From the NCBI RefSeq assembly GCF_029360645.1, contig NZ_JARDUA010000007.1, forward strand, positions 124,001 to 188,000: DNA of 64,000 nt, written 5' to 3'. This DNA comes from Pontibacter litorisediminis. Lineage in GTDB: Bacteria > Bacteroidota > Bacteroidia > Cytophagales > Hymenobacteraceae. How positions within the stretch are numbered: the first letter of the stretch is position 1; each line of letters starts with the position of its first letter. This document shows positions 22,933 through 31,961 of this stretch, piece by piece. The notes below the pieces were generated by a model. That model was given only the letters and a program-made list of their open reading frames with translations, did not search any database and was not told the origin of the DNA. The position numbers and the translations under genes were made by a program.

Positions 22933-25398
22933 ATGAACTTTACAAAGAACAAAGCTGCCAAGCGTGTGGCCTCGCGGCTGTTGTGGGCACTGCTTTTGAC
23001 CGGGGCCGCGCCTGTGGCAATGGCGCAAGGCGGGCAGGACACAAACATTGGCTACCAGCGCCCACCAGAGGCCATCGCAGCCATCATCGAGGCGCCTAAC
23101 ACGCCATCGGTAAGCATAAGCGCCAAGGGCGAGTGGATGCTGCTGCTCGAGAGCCCGGGCTACCCGAGCATAGAGGAGGTGTCGGCGCCGGAGAGCCGCC
23201 TGGCGGGCATGCGCATCAACCCTGCCACCAACGGGCCCAGCCGCGGCTACTACTACAATGGCCTGAAGCTGAAGAAGGTGAGCAGCGCCGACGAGGTAGC
23301 GATTAAGGGGCTGCCGCAGAACGCGCAGCTTTCCAACGTCACCTGGTCGCCGGACGAGAAGTACGTGGCTTTTACTAACACCAAGGCAAACGGCATTGAA
23401 CTGTGGGTGGCCGACCTGAGTACAAAAGAGGCGAAGAAGCTGACAGAGGCCGCGGTAAACGATGCCTACAGCGGGCGGCCGTTCGAGTGGCTTTCTGACA
23501 GCAAAGGGCTGGTAGTGAAGTTTGTGGATGAGAACCGCGGGGAGATGCCGAAAGCCTCTACCGTGCCTGCCGGACCAACCGTGCAGCAGAACATCGGCAA
23601 GGCCAAGCCATCGCGCACCTACCAGGACCTGCTGAAGAACCGCAACGATGAGCAGCTGTTCGACTACTACATGCAGACGCAGCTCAAGCTGGTAGGCGTG
23701 GACGGGAAGCAGGAGCCGATAGGGCAGGCTGGCATCATCAAGAGTGTAGAGACGTCGCCAGACGGGCAGTACCTGTTGGTGGAGACTATGCAGAAGCCTT
23801 ACTCATACCTGGTGCCGCATTACTACTTCCCTTACAAGGTGGAAGTATGGAACCGCAACGGGCAGGTAGTAAAAGAGCTGGCGCAGCTGCCGTTGGCAGA
23901 GGACATTCCGATTGCGTTTGATGCCGTGGCCAAAGGCCCACGTGGCTACAGCTGGCGCCCCGACAAGCCTGCTACCCTTTACTGGGCTGAGGCGCAGGAC
24001 GGCGGCGATGCCAACAAAGAGGCTGCCGTGCGCGACCACGTGTACATGCTGGATGCGCCATTCAACGGAAAGCCTGCCCAACTGGCCGCGACCAAGTACC
24101 GCTACCGCGGCGTAGTGTGGGGCGATAACATGGCCATCGTGAACGAGCGCTGGTGGAAAACCCGCCAGGAGCGCAGCACCCTGGTAGACCCTGCCAAGCC
24201 ATCCGCTAAAGCCACCGTGCTGATCGAGCGCTCTTACGAGGACAATTACAACGACCCAGGCTCGCCGGTGTTCACCAAGAACAAGTATGGCCGCAGCGTG
24301 CTGCTGACGGATAAGAAAAAGCAAAACATTTACATGATCTCAGAGGGAGGCTCGCCGCAGGGCAACCGTCCGTTTGTGAGCGAGTTTAACCTGAAGTCGA
24401 AGAAGGCGGACATCCTGTGGAGGTCCGAGGCTCCATACTATGAGCGCCCGGTGGATATCATCGACCTGAAGGAGAAGAAGATCATTACCAGAAGGGAGTC
24501 GGAAAATGACCCGCCAAACTACTTTGTGCGCGACATTGACGACAAGAAGCTGACGCAGGTAACCGAGTTTCCGCACCCGAACCCGCAGCTGGAGGGCGTG
24601 CAGAAGCAAATGCTGAAGTATAAGCGCGAGGACGGCGTGAACCTGACAGCCATCCTGTACTTGCCGAAGGACTACAAAAAAGGGGATGCGCCGCTGCCGA
24701 TGCTGCTGTGGGCCTACCCGCGCGAGTTTAAGGATGCCTCTGCCGCCGGCCAGGTAAAAAGCTCGCCTTACGAGTTCACGCGTATCAGCTGGGGCTCCCC
24801 GCTGTTCTGGGTAACGCAGGGCTATGCTGTGCTAGACCGTACGGACATTCCGATTGTGGGAGAAGGCGATGCGCAGCCGAACGATACCTATGTGCAGCAG
24901 CTGGTGTCCAGCGCCAAGGCTGCTATAGATGAGGTAGTGAAAATGGGCGTGGCCGATCCGAAGCGCGTGGCCGTGGGCGGACACTCTTACGGAGCTTTCA
25001 TGACGGGCAACCTGCTGGCGCACTCCGATTTGTTTGCCGCGGGCATCGCCCGTAGCGGGGCCTACAACCGCACGCTGACGCCGTTCGGTTTCCAGGCTGA
25101 GGAGCGCACGTATTGGGATGCCCCGGAAGTATACTTCCAGATGTCTCCGTTCTCGTTTGCCAACAAAGTAAATGAGCCGATCCTGCTCATCCACGGCGAG
25201 TCCGACAACAACTCCGGTACCTTCCCGATCCAGAGCGAGCGCTTCTACAATGCCCTGAAGGGCCATGGGGCTACGGCCCGCCTGGTGTTCCTGCCGGCTG
25301 AGAGCCACGGCTACCGCGCCAAGGAGTCGGTGCTGCACATGCTGTGGGAAATGGACCAGTGGCTGGACAAATACGTGAAGAACCGCCAGGTGCAGTAA
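22933..25398 (+). CDS. S9 family peptidase, glutamyl endopeptidase-like, secreted
   Basis: An 821-residue prolyl-oligopeptidase relative with a signal peptide (cleavage near APVAMA-QGG). The N-terminal two thirds form the beta-propeller (NVTWSPDEKYVAFTN repeats, ETSPDGQYLLVETMQKPYSY). The catalytic alpha/beta domain has GGHSYGAFMTGNLLAH with nucleophile about Ser685, the Asp in ILLIHGESDNNSGTFP and the His in LPAESHGYRAKE. The order of domains and the Arg-rich surroundings (DRTDIPIVGEGD, AEERTYWDAPEVYFQMSPF) match the S9D glutamyl endopeptidase group. It probably degrades peptides in the periplasm. Confidence 0.93.
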   Translation: MNFTKNKAAKRVASRLLWALLLTGAAPVAMAQGGQDTNIGYQRPPEAIAAIIEAPNTPSVSISAKGEWMLLLESPGYPSIEEVSAPESRLAGMRINPATNGPSRGYYYNGLKLKKVSSADEVAIKGLPQNAQLSNVTWSPDEKYVAFTNTKANGIELWVADLSTKEAKKLTEAAVNDAYSGRPFEWLSDSKGLVVKFVDENRGEMPKASTVPAGPTVQQNIGKAKPSRTYQDLLKNRNDEQLFDYYMQTQLKLVGVDGKQEPIGQAGIIKSVETSPDGQYLLVETMQKPYSYLVPHYYFPYKVEVWNRNGQVVKELAQLPLAEDIPIAFDAVAKGPRGYSWRPDKPATLYWAEAQDGGDANKEAAVRDHVYMLDAPFNGKPAQLAATKYRYRGVVWGDNMAIVNERWWKTRQERSTLVDPAKPSAKATVLIERSYEDNYNDPGSPVFTKNKYGRSVLLTDKKKQNIYMISEGGSPQGNRPFVSEFNLKSKKADILWRSEAPYYERPVDIIDLKEKKIITRRESENDPPNYFVRDIDDKKLTQVTEFPHPNPQLEGVQKQMLKYKREDGVNLTAILYLPKDYKKGDAPLPMLLWAYPREFKDASAAGQVKSSPYEFTRISWGSPLFWVTQGYAVLDRTDIPIVGEGDAQPNDTYVQQLVSSAKAAIDEVVKMGVADPKRVAVGGHSYGAFMTGNLLAHSDLFAAGIARSGAYNRTLTPFGFQAEERTYWDAPEVYFQMSPFSFANKVNEPILLIHGESDNNSGTFPIQSERFYNALKGHGATARLVFLPAESHGYRAKESVLHMLWEMDQWLDKYVKNRQVQ

Positions 25399-25419
25399 CA
25401 GGCAGCTGGTTTATACTTT

Positions 25420-25460
25420 AAAAAACGCCCCGGTTATACTTTGTAACCGGGGCGTTTTTT
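25420..25460 (+). terminator. Terminator of the S9 peptidase gene
   Basis: A perfect 17-bp stem (25420-25436 with 25444-25460) ending in a six-T run. The loop and the left flank both carry TATACTT words. Confidence 0.9.
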
Positions 25461-25676
25461 ATGAGCTGTACCCAGCGAGGCTGCCCTGCGCATGGAGCTG
25501 GGCCGTGGCCAAGTATAAATGTGTGGAGACCTGTTTCCCTTAACGGAAGTATACAATCTGCCATGTTTTCCGTATGTGTACCGGCTACTAATCCGCGCCT
25601 TTGTGTATATTTTGCCCAAATTTGAATCGACATAACGTGTAAACAACCCAATCCTTTTAATCAAAACAAACCAAAC

Positions 25677-27746
25677 ATGAACAGAAAGTACTTTTTACCC
25701 CTATCGGTGATGTTAGCCGGCGTATTGGCGACAGGCTGCAGCTCCTCCGGCTCAGAAGGCGGTGCGGCAGGCACTGCAGAGGCGGTGCGGGGCCAGGGCC
25801 TCGACCTGGCCAACCTGGACACCACCGTTAGCCCTTGCGAGGATTTTTACCAGTATGCCAACGGCGGCTGGCTGAAGAACAACCCGATTCCCGCATCCGA
25901 GAGCCGCTGGGGCTCCTTTAACGAGCTGGCCGAGAAGAACAACGCCGTGCTGCGCGAGCTGCTAACCGAGGCGGCCTCCAACTCCACCGCCGCCAAGGGC
26001 ACTGCAGCCCAGCTGGTAGGCGATTTCTATGCCGTTGGTGTGGATTCGGTGGCGGCCAATAATGCCGGCATCAAACCCATAAAGCCGGAGCTGGAGAAGA
26101 TAGAAGCGGCCAAGAGCACCGACGACCTGATCAAGACCGTGGCTGACCTCAAAACGAAGGGCATCAGCGGGTACTTCAGCATGTATGTGGCGCAGGATGA
26201 CAAGGTCAGCACGCAGTATGCCCTGCAGGCAGGGCAGGGAGGGCTCAGCCTGCCAGACCGCGATTACTACCTGAAGGACGACGAGCGCTCCAAAACCATC
26301 CGCACGGAATATGTGAAGCACCTGCAGAACATGTTCCAGCTAATGGGGGATGATGCCGCCACGGCCCAGAAGAAGGCGCAGACGGTGATGAGTATTGAGA
26401 CGAGGCTGGCCAAGGCCTCCAAGCCACGCGTGGAGCTGCGTGACCCCTATGCCAACTATAACAAGATGACCATCCAGGAGTTCTCCAACCAGAACCCGAA
26501 CCTGAAGGTGAGCCAACTGCTGAGCAGCATGGGCGCCACGGCCGCCAAAGAAATCATTGTGGGGCAGCCGGCCTTTTTCAAGGAGCTGAACGCCATACTC
26601 AAGAGCGTGCCCCTGCAGGACTGGAAAACCTATACCCAATGGCACCTGGCCCGCACCATGGCGCCGTACCTGAGCCAGGACATCGTGCAGGAGAACTTCA
26701 ACTTCTTTGGCAAAGTGCTGAGCGGCGCCAAAGAGATGCAGCCACGCTGGAAGCGCGTACTTTATGCCACGGACAATGCCCTTGGTGAGGCCCTGGGCCA
26801 ACTGTATGTGCAGAAGACCTTCTCGCCGGAGGCCAAGCAGAAGGCGCTGGAGATGGTGAACAACCTGCAGGAGGCGTTTAAAGAGCACGTGCGCGACCTG
26901 GACTGGATGGGGGAGGAGACCAAGCAGCGGGCACTGCAGAAGCTGGAGGCTTTCGCCGTGAAGATCGGCTATCCCGATAAGTGGGAGGATTATGCAGGGC
27001 TGGAGATAAACCGGGAGTCGTATGCGGCGAATGTGATGCGCGCCAGCGAGTTTGCCTTTAAAGACAACATTGGCAAGATTGGCCAGCCCATAGACCGAGA
27101 GGAATGGTTTATGTCGCCGCCAACGGTAAACGCCTACTATAACCCGAGCATGAACGAAATCGTGTTCCCGGCTGGTATCCTGCAGCCGCCGTTCTTCGAC
27201 CCGAACGCGGACGACGCGGTGAACTATGGCGGTATGGGCGCGGTGATCGGCCACGAGCTGACCCACGGCTTCGACGACCAGGGAGCCAAGTATGACTTTG
27301 AAGGAAACCTGAAAGACTGGTGGACGAAGGAAGATCTGGAGAAGTTTAACTCAAGGGCCGGAGCCGTGGCGGACCAGTATAACCAGTACTCGGTGCTGGA
27401 TAACCTGCACGTGAATGGCAAACTGACGCTGGGTGAGAACATTGCTGACATCGGAGGCCTGAACATCGCCTTCACCGCGCTGCAGAAAGCGCTTGCCGAG
27501 AAGAACCCTGGCAAGATAGACGGCTTTACCCCGGAGCAGCGTTTCTTCCTGGCCTGGGCGCAGATCTGGCGCATCAACATGCGCGATGAGGCGCAGAACC
27601 AGCAAATCCTGACCGACCCGCACTCGCCGGGGCGCTTCCGTACCAACGGACCGGTTGCCAACATGCCGCAGTTCTACAAGGCCTTTGGCTGTGAGCAGAA
27701 CGACGCCATGGTGCGTAGCGAGGAGGAGCGCATCAAGATTTGGTAA
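25677..27746 (+). CDS. M13 family metallopeptidase lipoprotein (neprilysin-like, PepO type)
   Basis: A 689-residue lipoprotein: signal sequence with lipobox LATGC (Cys21) and a Ser/Gly linker. NLDTTVSPCEDFYQYANGGW begins the M13 fold; NAYYNPSMNEIVFPAGILQ is the substrate-binding strand; the zinc motif is HELTH (about 526-530) with the third ligand in GENIADIGGL; the last residues end ERIKIW as in the family (CxxW-like end). These enzymes cut peptides shorter than about 40 residues; this one should face the periplasm or cell surface. It follows an S9 peptidase gene but has its own leader of 278 bases. Confidence 0.95.
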   Translation: MNRKYFLPLSVMLAGVLATGCSSSGSEGGAAGTAEAVRGQGLDLANLDTTVSPCEDFYQYANGGWLKNNPIPASESRWGSFNELAEKNNAVLRELLTEAASNSTAAKGTAAQLVGDFYAVGVDSVAANNAGIKPIKPELEKIEAAKSTDDLIKTVADLKTKGISGYFSMYVAQDDKVSTQYALQAGQGGLSLPDRDYYLKDDERSKTIRTEYVKHLQNMFQLMGDDAATAQKKAQTVMSIETRLAKASKPRVELRDPYANYNKMTIQEFSNQNPNLKVSQLLSSMGATAAKEIIVGQPAFFKELNAILKSVPLQDWKTYTQWHLARTMAPYLSQDIVQENFNFFGKVLSGAKEMQPRWKRVLYATDNALGEALGQLYVQKTFSPEAKQKALEMVNNLQEAFKEHVRDLDWMGEETKQRALQKLEAFAVKIGYPDKWEDYAGLEINRESYAANVMRASEFAFKDNIGKIGQPIDREEWFMSPPTVNAYYNPSMNEIVFPAGILQPPFFDPNADDAVNYGGMGAVIGHELTHGFDDQGAKYDFEGNLKDWWTKEDLEKFNSRAGAVADQYNQYSVLDNLHVNGKLTLGENIADIGGLNIAFTALQKALAEKNPGKIDGFTPEQRFFLAWAQIWRINMRDEAQNQQILTDPHSPGRFRTNGPVANMPQFYKAFGCEQNDAMVRSEEERIKIW

Positions 27747-27765
27747 CACTTACCTTATATAGTAT

Positions 27766-27807
27766 AAACGAGAAAGGCGCTGCAGTACTGCAGCGCCTTT
27801 CTCGTTT
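27766..27807. terminator. 42-bp perfect palindrome, bidirectional terminator
   Basis: The arms meet at 27786/27787 without a mismatch and carry A-rich and T-rich ends. It separates the convergent M13 peptidase and cyclophilin genes, so it likely ends both transcripts. Confidence 0.88.
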
Positions 27808-27821
27808 ATCAGGGGTGCTCC

Positions 27822-28589
27822 TTATTCATTCACAATCTTAACCGTGTGCTTCACTACCTGGCGTGGCCAGTCGGAGGCGTCCACAGGCTCCTGTTCTATC
27901 TTTTCCACCACATCCATCCCTTCCACCACTTCGCCAAAAACAGTGTATTCGGTATCCAGCCCGGGCTCGCCGCCAATAGATAAATAAGTCTGTTCCTGCT
28001 CCGGGGTGTAGTCAATCCCGTGCTTTTGTTCAAAGGCCAGCAACTCCTCTTTGCTTACCGGTCCGCCGGTCACGATATAGAAGTTGTGCGAGGAGGACTC
28101 CTTCTCGGGGTTGCGCTCGTCGCCGTAGCGGGCCATGGCCAGCGCCCCGCGCTTGTGGATGTGCTTGGGGTTGAACTCCTGCGGAATTTTGTAGGCTCCC
28201 TGGCTCATCTTACGCTCATCAGAGTCCCCACCTTGCACGGCGAACCCCTTTACCACGCGGTAGAACTCGCCCTGGTCGTAAAAGCCAGCCTTGGCGAGGC
28301 GTACATAGTTGGCGCGGTGCAGCGGCGTGTCCTTGTACAGGCGTACCTTAATGTCTCCGTGGCGCGTGCTGATCACGGCCAGGCTGTCCTGGTTGTTTTG
28401 CCCAAACCCCTGTAGCTTGGCAACGGCATTCTCAGTGGTGAGCGGCTCCAGCGTTTGCTCCTCCTCAGCCACAGTTTCAGTGCCTTCAGTGTTGGCTTCA
28501 TCGGAGGTCTTGTTGCAGCCAAGCAATGGCAGCAGGCAGAAGGCCAGTAGCAGTGGCCGGCCAAGGTAAGATAAGAACGGCTTTCTCAT
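27822..28589 (-). CDS. Peptidyl-prolyl isomerase (cyclophilin type), lipoprotein
   Basis: A 255-residue lipoprotein with lipobox LLGC (Cys25) and an acidic linker. The cyclophilin domain starts at about residue 80 (ISTRHGDIKVRLYKDTPLHRANYVRLA), with FYDQGEFYRVVKGFAVQGGD carrying the catalytic Arg and Gln region, and the ending TVFGEVVEGMDVVEKIEQ. An insert (about residues 135-200, with HNFYIVTGGPVSKEELLAFEQK) is longer than in classical cyclophilins but is common in the Bacteroidota lipoprotein form. It assists folding of exported proteins in the periplasm; the neighbouring secreted peptidases may be clients. Confidence 0.93.
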   Translation of the reverse strand: MRKPFLSYLGRPLLLAFCLLPLLGCNKTSDEANTEGTETVAEEEQTLEPLTTENAVAKLQGFGQNNQDSLAVISTRHGDIKVRLYKDTPLHRANYVRLAKAGFYDQGEFYRVVKGFAVQGGDSDERKMSQGAYKIPQEFNPKHIHKRGALAMARYGDERNPEKESSSHNFYIVTGGPVSKEELLAFEQKHGIDYTPEQEQTYLSIGGEPGLDTEYTVFGEVVEGMDVVEKIEQEPVDASDWPRQVVKHTVKIVNE

Positions 28590-28979
28590 AGTGCTTGTGC
28601 TTTTCTTGTTTACTTAAAGATAGTCTTTTTTAACTATTACGGTTGCGTGGTGCCGCAACTTTAAGCTTCTCTCTTTTCTTTTTATTTGAAGTTTTCTAAG
28701 AAGTTGAGTTTGATGTTATCCCGTTTAAATTCAACATCGTACAGACGTGGTTGCCCCTTGTTGTAACAGCAGATGCAGGGGTATGGCTGCAGGCTTTTGA
28801 TGGTAGCCAAAGGGTGCAAAAAAACAAAAATAAAAATCTGCGCTACAGCAGCTGCAGGGCAGATTATATATAGTGTGGATAAATATTTTAATAAAACAAT
28901 TTGCCTATAACATCCAATATCAATAGATTAGAATCATTGTTCTATAAATATTTATTATCTCACCTTTAATTTTTCTCAC
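28590..28979. other. AT-rich regulatory gap before the S8 protease
   Basis: A 390-base AT-rich stretch between divergent genes. It holds no gene. The last 120 bases before the protease are especially AT-rich (long T and A tracts), as is usual for strongly regulated Bacteroidota genes. A near match to the -7 consensus for the cyclophilin gene (minus strand TATCTTTA, 28615-28622) is present. Confidence 0.4.
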
Positions 28980-30203
28980 ATGAAAAACAAAGTACATTTT
29001 AAAAGTGTCATGCGCTCCCTTATGTTAGGAGCAGCAGCAGTAACCTTCTCTTGTACCTTCACAGCCTGCGACAACGAGTCAGTTGATGCGGCGGATCCTG
29101 CCGCCGAGCTTCAGGCCACAAGTGAGAATGGTGCAATTATTCCTAATCAGTACATTGTTGTATATAAGGATGGAGCGAACCTTCGCCTAAGTGAGGCCAC
29201 CACTTATGCGCAGCGCGTGGAAATGGTGCGCGACTTCAGCAAGAACATCCTGGCCGAGAACGGCATCAGCAACTTTAAAGTAGAGCAGGCCTATGGCCAG
29301 GCCATCAAGGGGGCTGCCCTGCAATTAACCGCTGACCAGGCGGAGACGCTGCGCCGTGACCCGCGTGTAGACTACGTAGAGCCGGACAGAGTGGTGATGC
29401 TGGCTAAGCCAGGCACCGGCGGTGGCGGCGGCTCAGCCGGTCAGACAGTGCCTTACGGCATTACGCGCGTGGGTTCTGCCAGCGGTGCCGGAAAAACTGC
29501 CTGGGTAATCGACTCTGGCATCGACCTGGACCACCCAGACCTGAACGTAGACGTGGCTAGAAGTATAACTGTATTTACCTCTGGTAGGGATGCCGGCTCA
29601 GCGGACGATGGCAATGGCCACGGCACGCATGTGGCAGGTACTATTGGGGCTAAGAACAACTCAGAAGGAGTGCTGGGCGTGGCCTACGACGCTACCGTTG
29701 TAGCCGTAAAAGTGCTTGACTCCCGTGGCAGCGGCTCTTACTCTGGCGTAATCGCTGGCGTGGACTACGTGGCTGCTAACGGTAAGGCTGGCGATGCGGC
29801 TAACATGAGCCTTGGCGGCCCGGTTTCACAAGCCCTGGATGACGCCGTGGTGGCTGCTGCCTCCAAAGGCATAAAGTTTGCGCTGGCTGCCGGCAACGAA
29901 AGCACCCACGCCAACAACTCTTCCCCGGCCCGTGCTAACCACGCCAACATCTACACGGTGTCTGCCATGGACAGCAACGACCGCTTTGCCTCGTTCTCTA
30001 ACTATGGCAACCCACCGGTGGATTACTGCGCCCCGGGTGTCAGCATCCAGTCTACCTGGAAAGGTGGCGGTTATAACACCATCAGCGGTACGTCTATGGC
30101 ATCTCCGCACGTGGCTGGCCTGCTGTTGCTGGGCAACATCGCGACAGACGGTTATGTGCAAAACGACCCAGACGGGAATGCGGACCCGATTGCGCACCGC
30201 TAA
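28980..30203 (+). CDS. S8 family serine protease (subtilase) with I9 propeptide, lipoprotein
   Basis: A 407-residue subtilase. The N-terminus has a hydrophobic stretch with lipobox-like FTAC (Cys30). Residues about 55-140 form an inhibitor I9 propeptide (NQYIVVYKDG to VDYVEPDRVV), cut off on activation; a Gly-rich linker follows. The catalytic triad is complete: Asp178 in AWVIDSGID, His214 in GHGTHVAG, Ser372 in GTSMASPHVAG; the oxyanion Asn lies in ALAAGNEST. It resembles thermitase/proteinase K-type enzymes with no C-terminal extension. It is a single gene with a long AT-rich leader and its own terminator, probably a surface or secreted protease. Confidence 0.95.
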   Translation: MKNKVHFKSVMRSLMLGAAAVTFSCTFTACDNESVDAADPAAELQATSENGAIIPNQYIVVYKDGANLRLSEATTYAQRVEMVRDFSKNILAENGISNFKVEQAYGQAIKGAALQLTADQAETLRRDPRVDYVEPDRVVMLAKPGTGGGGGSAGQTVPYGITRVGSASGAGKTAWVIDSGIDLDHPDLNVDVARSITVFTSGRDAGSADDGNGHGTHVAGTIGAKNNSEGVLGVAYDATVVAVKVLDSRGSGSYSGVIAGVDYVAANGKAGDAANMSLGGPVSQALDDAVVAAASKGIKFALAAGNESTHANNSSPARANHANIYTVSAMDSNDRFASFSNYGNPPVDYCAPGVSIQSTWKGGGYNTISGTSMASPHVAGLLLLGNIATDGYVQNDPDGNADPIAHR

Positions 30204-30228
30204 CAAGTATAAGTTTAAAGTGAGCTAC

Positions 30229-30258
30229 AAAAAGGGCGGCCTCAGGCCGCCCTTTTTT
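30229..30258. terminator. Bidirectional terminator between S8 protease and GNAT genes
   Basis: An 8-bp GC stem (30234-30241 with 30245-30252) with three-base loop, flanked by five A and six T. The convergent arrangement suggests use on both strands. Confidence 0.88.
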
Positions 30259-30260
30259 AT

Positions 30261-30764
30261 TTATAGTTCTTTGCGCATGATGTAGTCGTTCATCCAATAC
30301 GGGCCGATCGGGATATCCTCCTGCCGGTGCACCTGGTAGCCGCAGCGCTCATAAAAGCTTTTGGCCGGGTTGTAGCGGTTCACGTTCAGGTCCAGCAGGG
30401 CCGCGCCGCGCTGCCTTACCTCTTGCTCCACCGCCTGCAGCAGCACCTTGCCGTAGCCTTTGCCTTGCGTTTGCGGCAGCAGGTAGATCTTGTTCAGCTT
30501 GTATACTTTGCCGGCCGCGTCCTTCACAGAGAAAGAGGCAAAGCCCAGCGGCAACTCCCCCTCCTGCAGCAGCAGGAACGTCTGTCCATCTTGCATCTGC
30601 TGCTCCAGTGCCTGCCTGCTATAAATCACCTCAAACATATACTCAATCTGCTCCCTGGGTAGGATGCTGCGGTACGTTGGCTCCCAGGTAGCCTCTGCCA
30701 ATTGCATCAACGTGGGAATGTCGGCCGGTGCGGCCTGGCGGATGTGGTAGCTTGTGTTGTTCAT
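30261..30764 (-). CDS. GNAT family N-acetyltransferase
   Basis: A 167-residue acetyltransferase. The acetyl-CoA pyrophosphate loop reads QTQGKGYGKVLLQAVEQE (about residues 99-116), preceded by strand VYKLNKIYLLP, and the last motif is LNVNRYNPAKSFYERCGY, the usual GNAT end. No signal peptide. The acceptor (amino acid, peptide, antibiotic or small amine) is not predictable. It is divergent from the quinone oxidoreductase-like gene. Confidence 0.92.
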   Translation of the reverse strand: MNNTSYHIRQAAPADIPTLMQLAEATWEPTYRSILPREQIEYMFEVIYSRQALEQQMQDGQTFLLLQEGELPLGFASFSVKDAAGKVYKLNKIYLLPQTQGKGYGKVLLQAVEQEVRQRGAALLDLNVNRYNPAKSFYERCGYQVHRQEDIPIGPYWMNDYIMRKEL

Positions 30765-30829
30765 TCTGTTTTATACTTGCGTGGGGTGCAAGATAGGCGC
30801 TGCCCGCATAAATGCCAACGGAGCCATAC

Positions 30830-30859
30830 TTTCATCTCGCTCCGCAAACCTTATCTTTG
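30830..30859 (+). promoter_or_regulatory. Promoter of the quinone oxidoreductase-like gene
   Basis: TTTC at 30830-30833 (one mismatch to TTTG), 18 bases, then TATCTTTG at 30852-30859 (full match to TAnnTTTG), 37 bases before the start codon. Confidence 0.6.
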
Positions 30860-30896
30860 TCAGGGTAAGTGCGTATCAACACTAAAAGCAGAAAGC

Positions 30897-31895
30897 ATGA
30901 AAGCAGTATACTTAGAGGACATCAACAAGCCCTTTACCCTGATAGATACAGAGAAGCCGACTGCCGGGCCGGGGGAGGTGGTGGTGCAGGTAAAAGCCGC
31001 CGCCCTGAACCGACGTGATGTATGGATCCAGAAGGGACGCTACTTCATTAAAAAATACCCGGCCATACTTGGCTCTGACTGTGCCGGCGTGGTGACAGAA
31101 CTGGGCGCGGGGGTCGATAAGATCTGGCAGGGCCAGGAGGTGCTGGTGGACCCTTCTACTGATTGGGGGGATAACCCGCGGGCCCACTCCGAGGGGTTTA
31201 AGATACTGGGCATGCCGGAGAGCGGGGCATTTGCCGAGTACGTGAAAGTGCCGGCCACCAACCTTTACCAGAAGCCTCTGCACCTAAGCTTTGAGGAGGC
31301 TGCCGCCCTGCCCTTGGCTGGCGTTACGGCTTACCGTGCGCTGTTTACCAAATGCCAGTTGCAGCCCGGCGAGCGGGTACTGGTAACGGGTGCAGGCGGC
31401 GGCGTGGCTTTGTTTGCCATACAATTCGCTATTGCCGCCGGGGCAGAGGTTTGGGTAACCTCCGGCTCGGAGGAGAAGCTGGGCCTAGCGCAGGACCTGG
31501 GGGCTGCCGGCGGTGTAAACTATAAGCGGGAAAACTGGGGCAAAGAACTTAAGGCACAGACCGGAGGCTTTGAGGTGATCATCGACAGCGCGGCCGGGGA
31601 GGGATTTGTGCAGTTGGTGAAGCTGGCCAAGCCAGGCGGGCGCATTGGCATGTACGGCGGTACCACAGGCCTCATCGGGCAGCTCAACCCAGCTGAGCTG
31701 TTCTGGAAGCAGCTCTCTATTTTCGGCAGCACCATGGGTACGGCCGAGGACTTTGGCGCGATGATGAAGTTTGTGGAGGAGAAGGAAGTCAGGCCGGTGG
31801 TGGACATTGTGTACCCGCTGGAGAAAGTGGAGGAGGCCATGCGCTACATGGAGGAAAGCAAGCAGTTTGGCAAGATCGTGCTGAAGGTGCAGTAA
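30897..31895 (+). CDS. Quinone oxidoreductase-like zinc-less medium-chain dehydrogenase
   Basis: A 332-residue member of the medium-chain dehydrogenase/reductase superfamily. The GroES-like half starts MKAVYLEDINKPF and has NRRDVWIQKGRY; the NAD(P)-binding half has LVTGAGGGVALFAIQFA. The four-Cys structural zinc lobe of alcohol dehydrogenases is absent, as in quinone oxidoreductases and enoyl reductases. It most likely reduces quinones or enones with NADPH. I start at the ATG at 30897: a longer frame back to 30702 runs through the promoter and through the opposite gene. It is followed by a terminator and the beta-lactamase-like gene. Confidence 0.9.
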   Translation: MKAVYLEDINKPFTLIDTEKPTAGPGEVVVQVKAAALNRRDVWIQKGRYFIKKYPAILGSDCAGVVTELGAGVDKIWQGQEVLVDPSTDWGDNPRAHSEGFKILGMPESGAFAEYVKVPATNLYQKPLHLSFEEAAALPLAGVTAYRALFTKCQLQPGERVLVTGAGGGVALFAIQFAIAAGAEVWVTSGSEEKLGLAQDLGAAGGVNYKRENWGKELKAQTGGFEVIIDSAAGEGFVQLVKLAKPGGRIGMYGGTTGLIGQLNPAELFWKQLSIFGSTMGTAEDFGAMMKFVEEKEVRPVVDIVYPLEKVEEAMRYMEESKQFGKIVLKVQ

Positions 31896-31916
31896 GTAGG
31901 GCGATCCGCGGACCAT

Positions 31917-31948
31917 AAAGTCCTTCTTTTCAGGAGGACTTTCTTTTT
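31917..31948 (+). terminator. Terminator after the oxidoreductase gene
   Basis: Stem AAAGTCC/GGACTTT (31917-31923 with 31936-31942), extended by mismatched inner pairs, followed by a T-run at 31944-31948. Confidence 0.75.
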
Positions 31949-31961
31949 GCTATATTGACGT

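Noticed and set aside
30702..31895. Longer oxidoreductase start at 30702
   Set aside because: It covers the promoter and the opposite GNAT gene's start; the family begins at MKAVYLED (30897).
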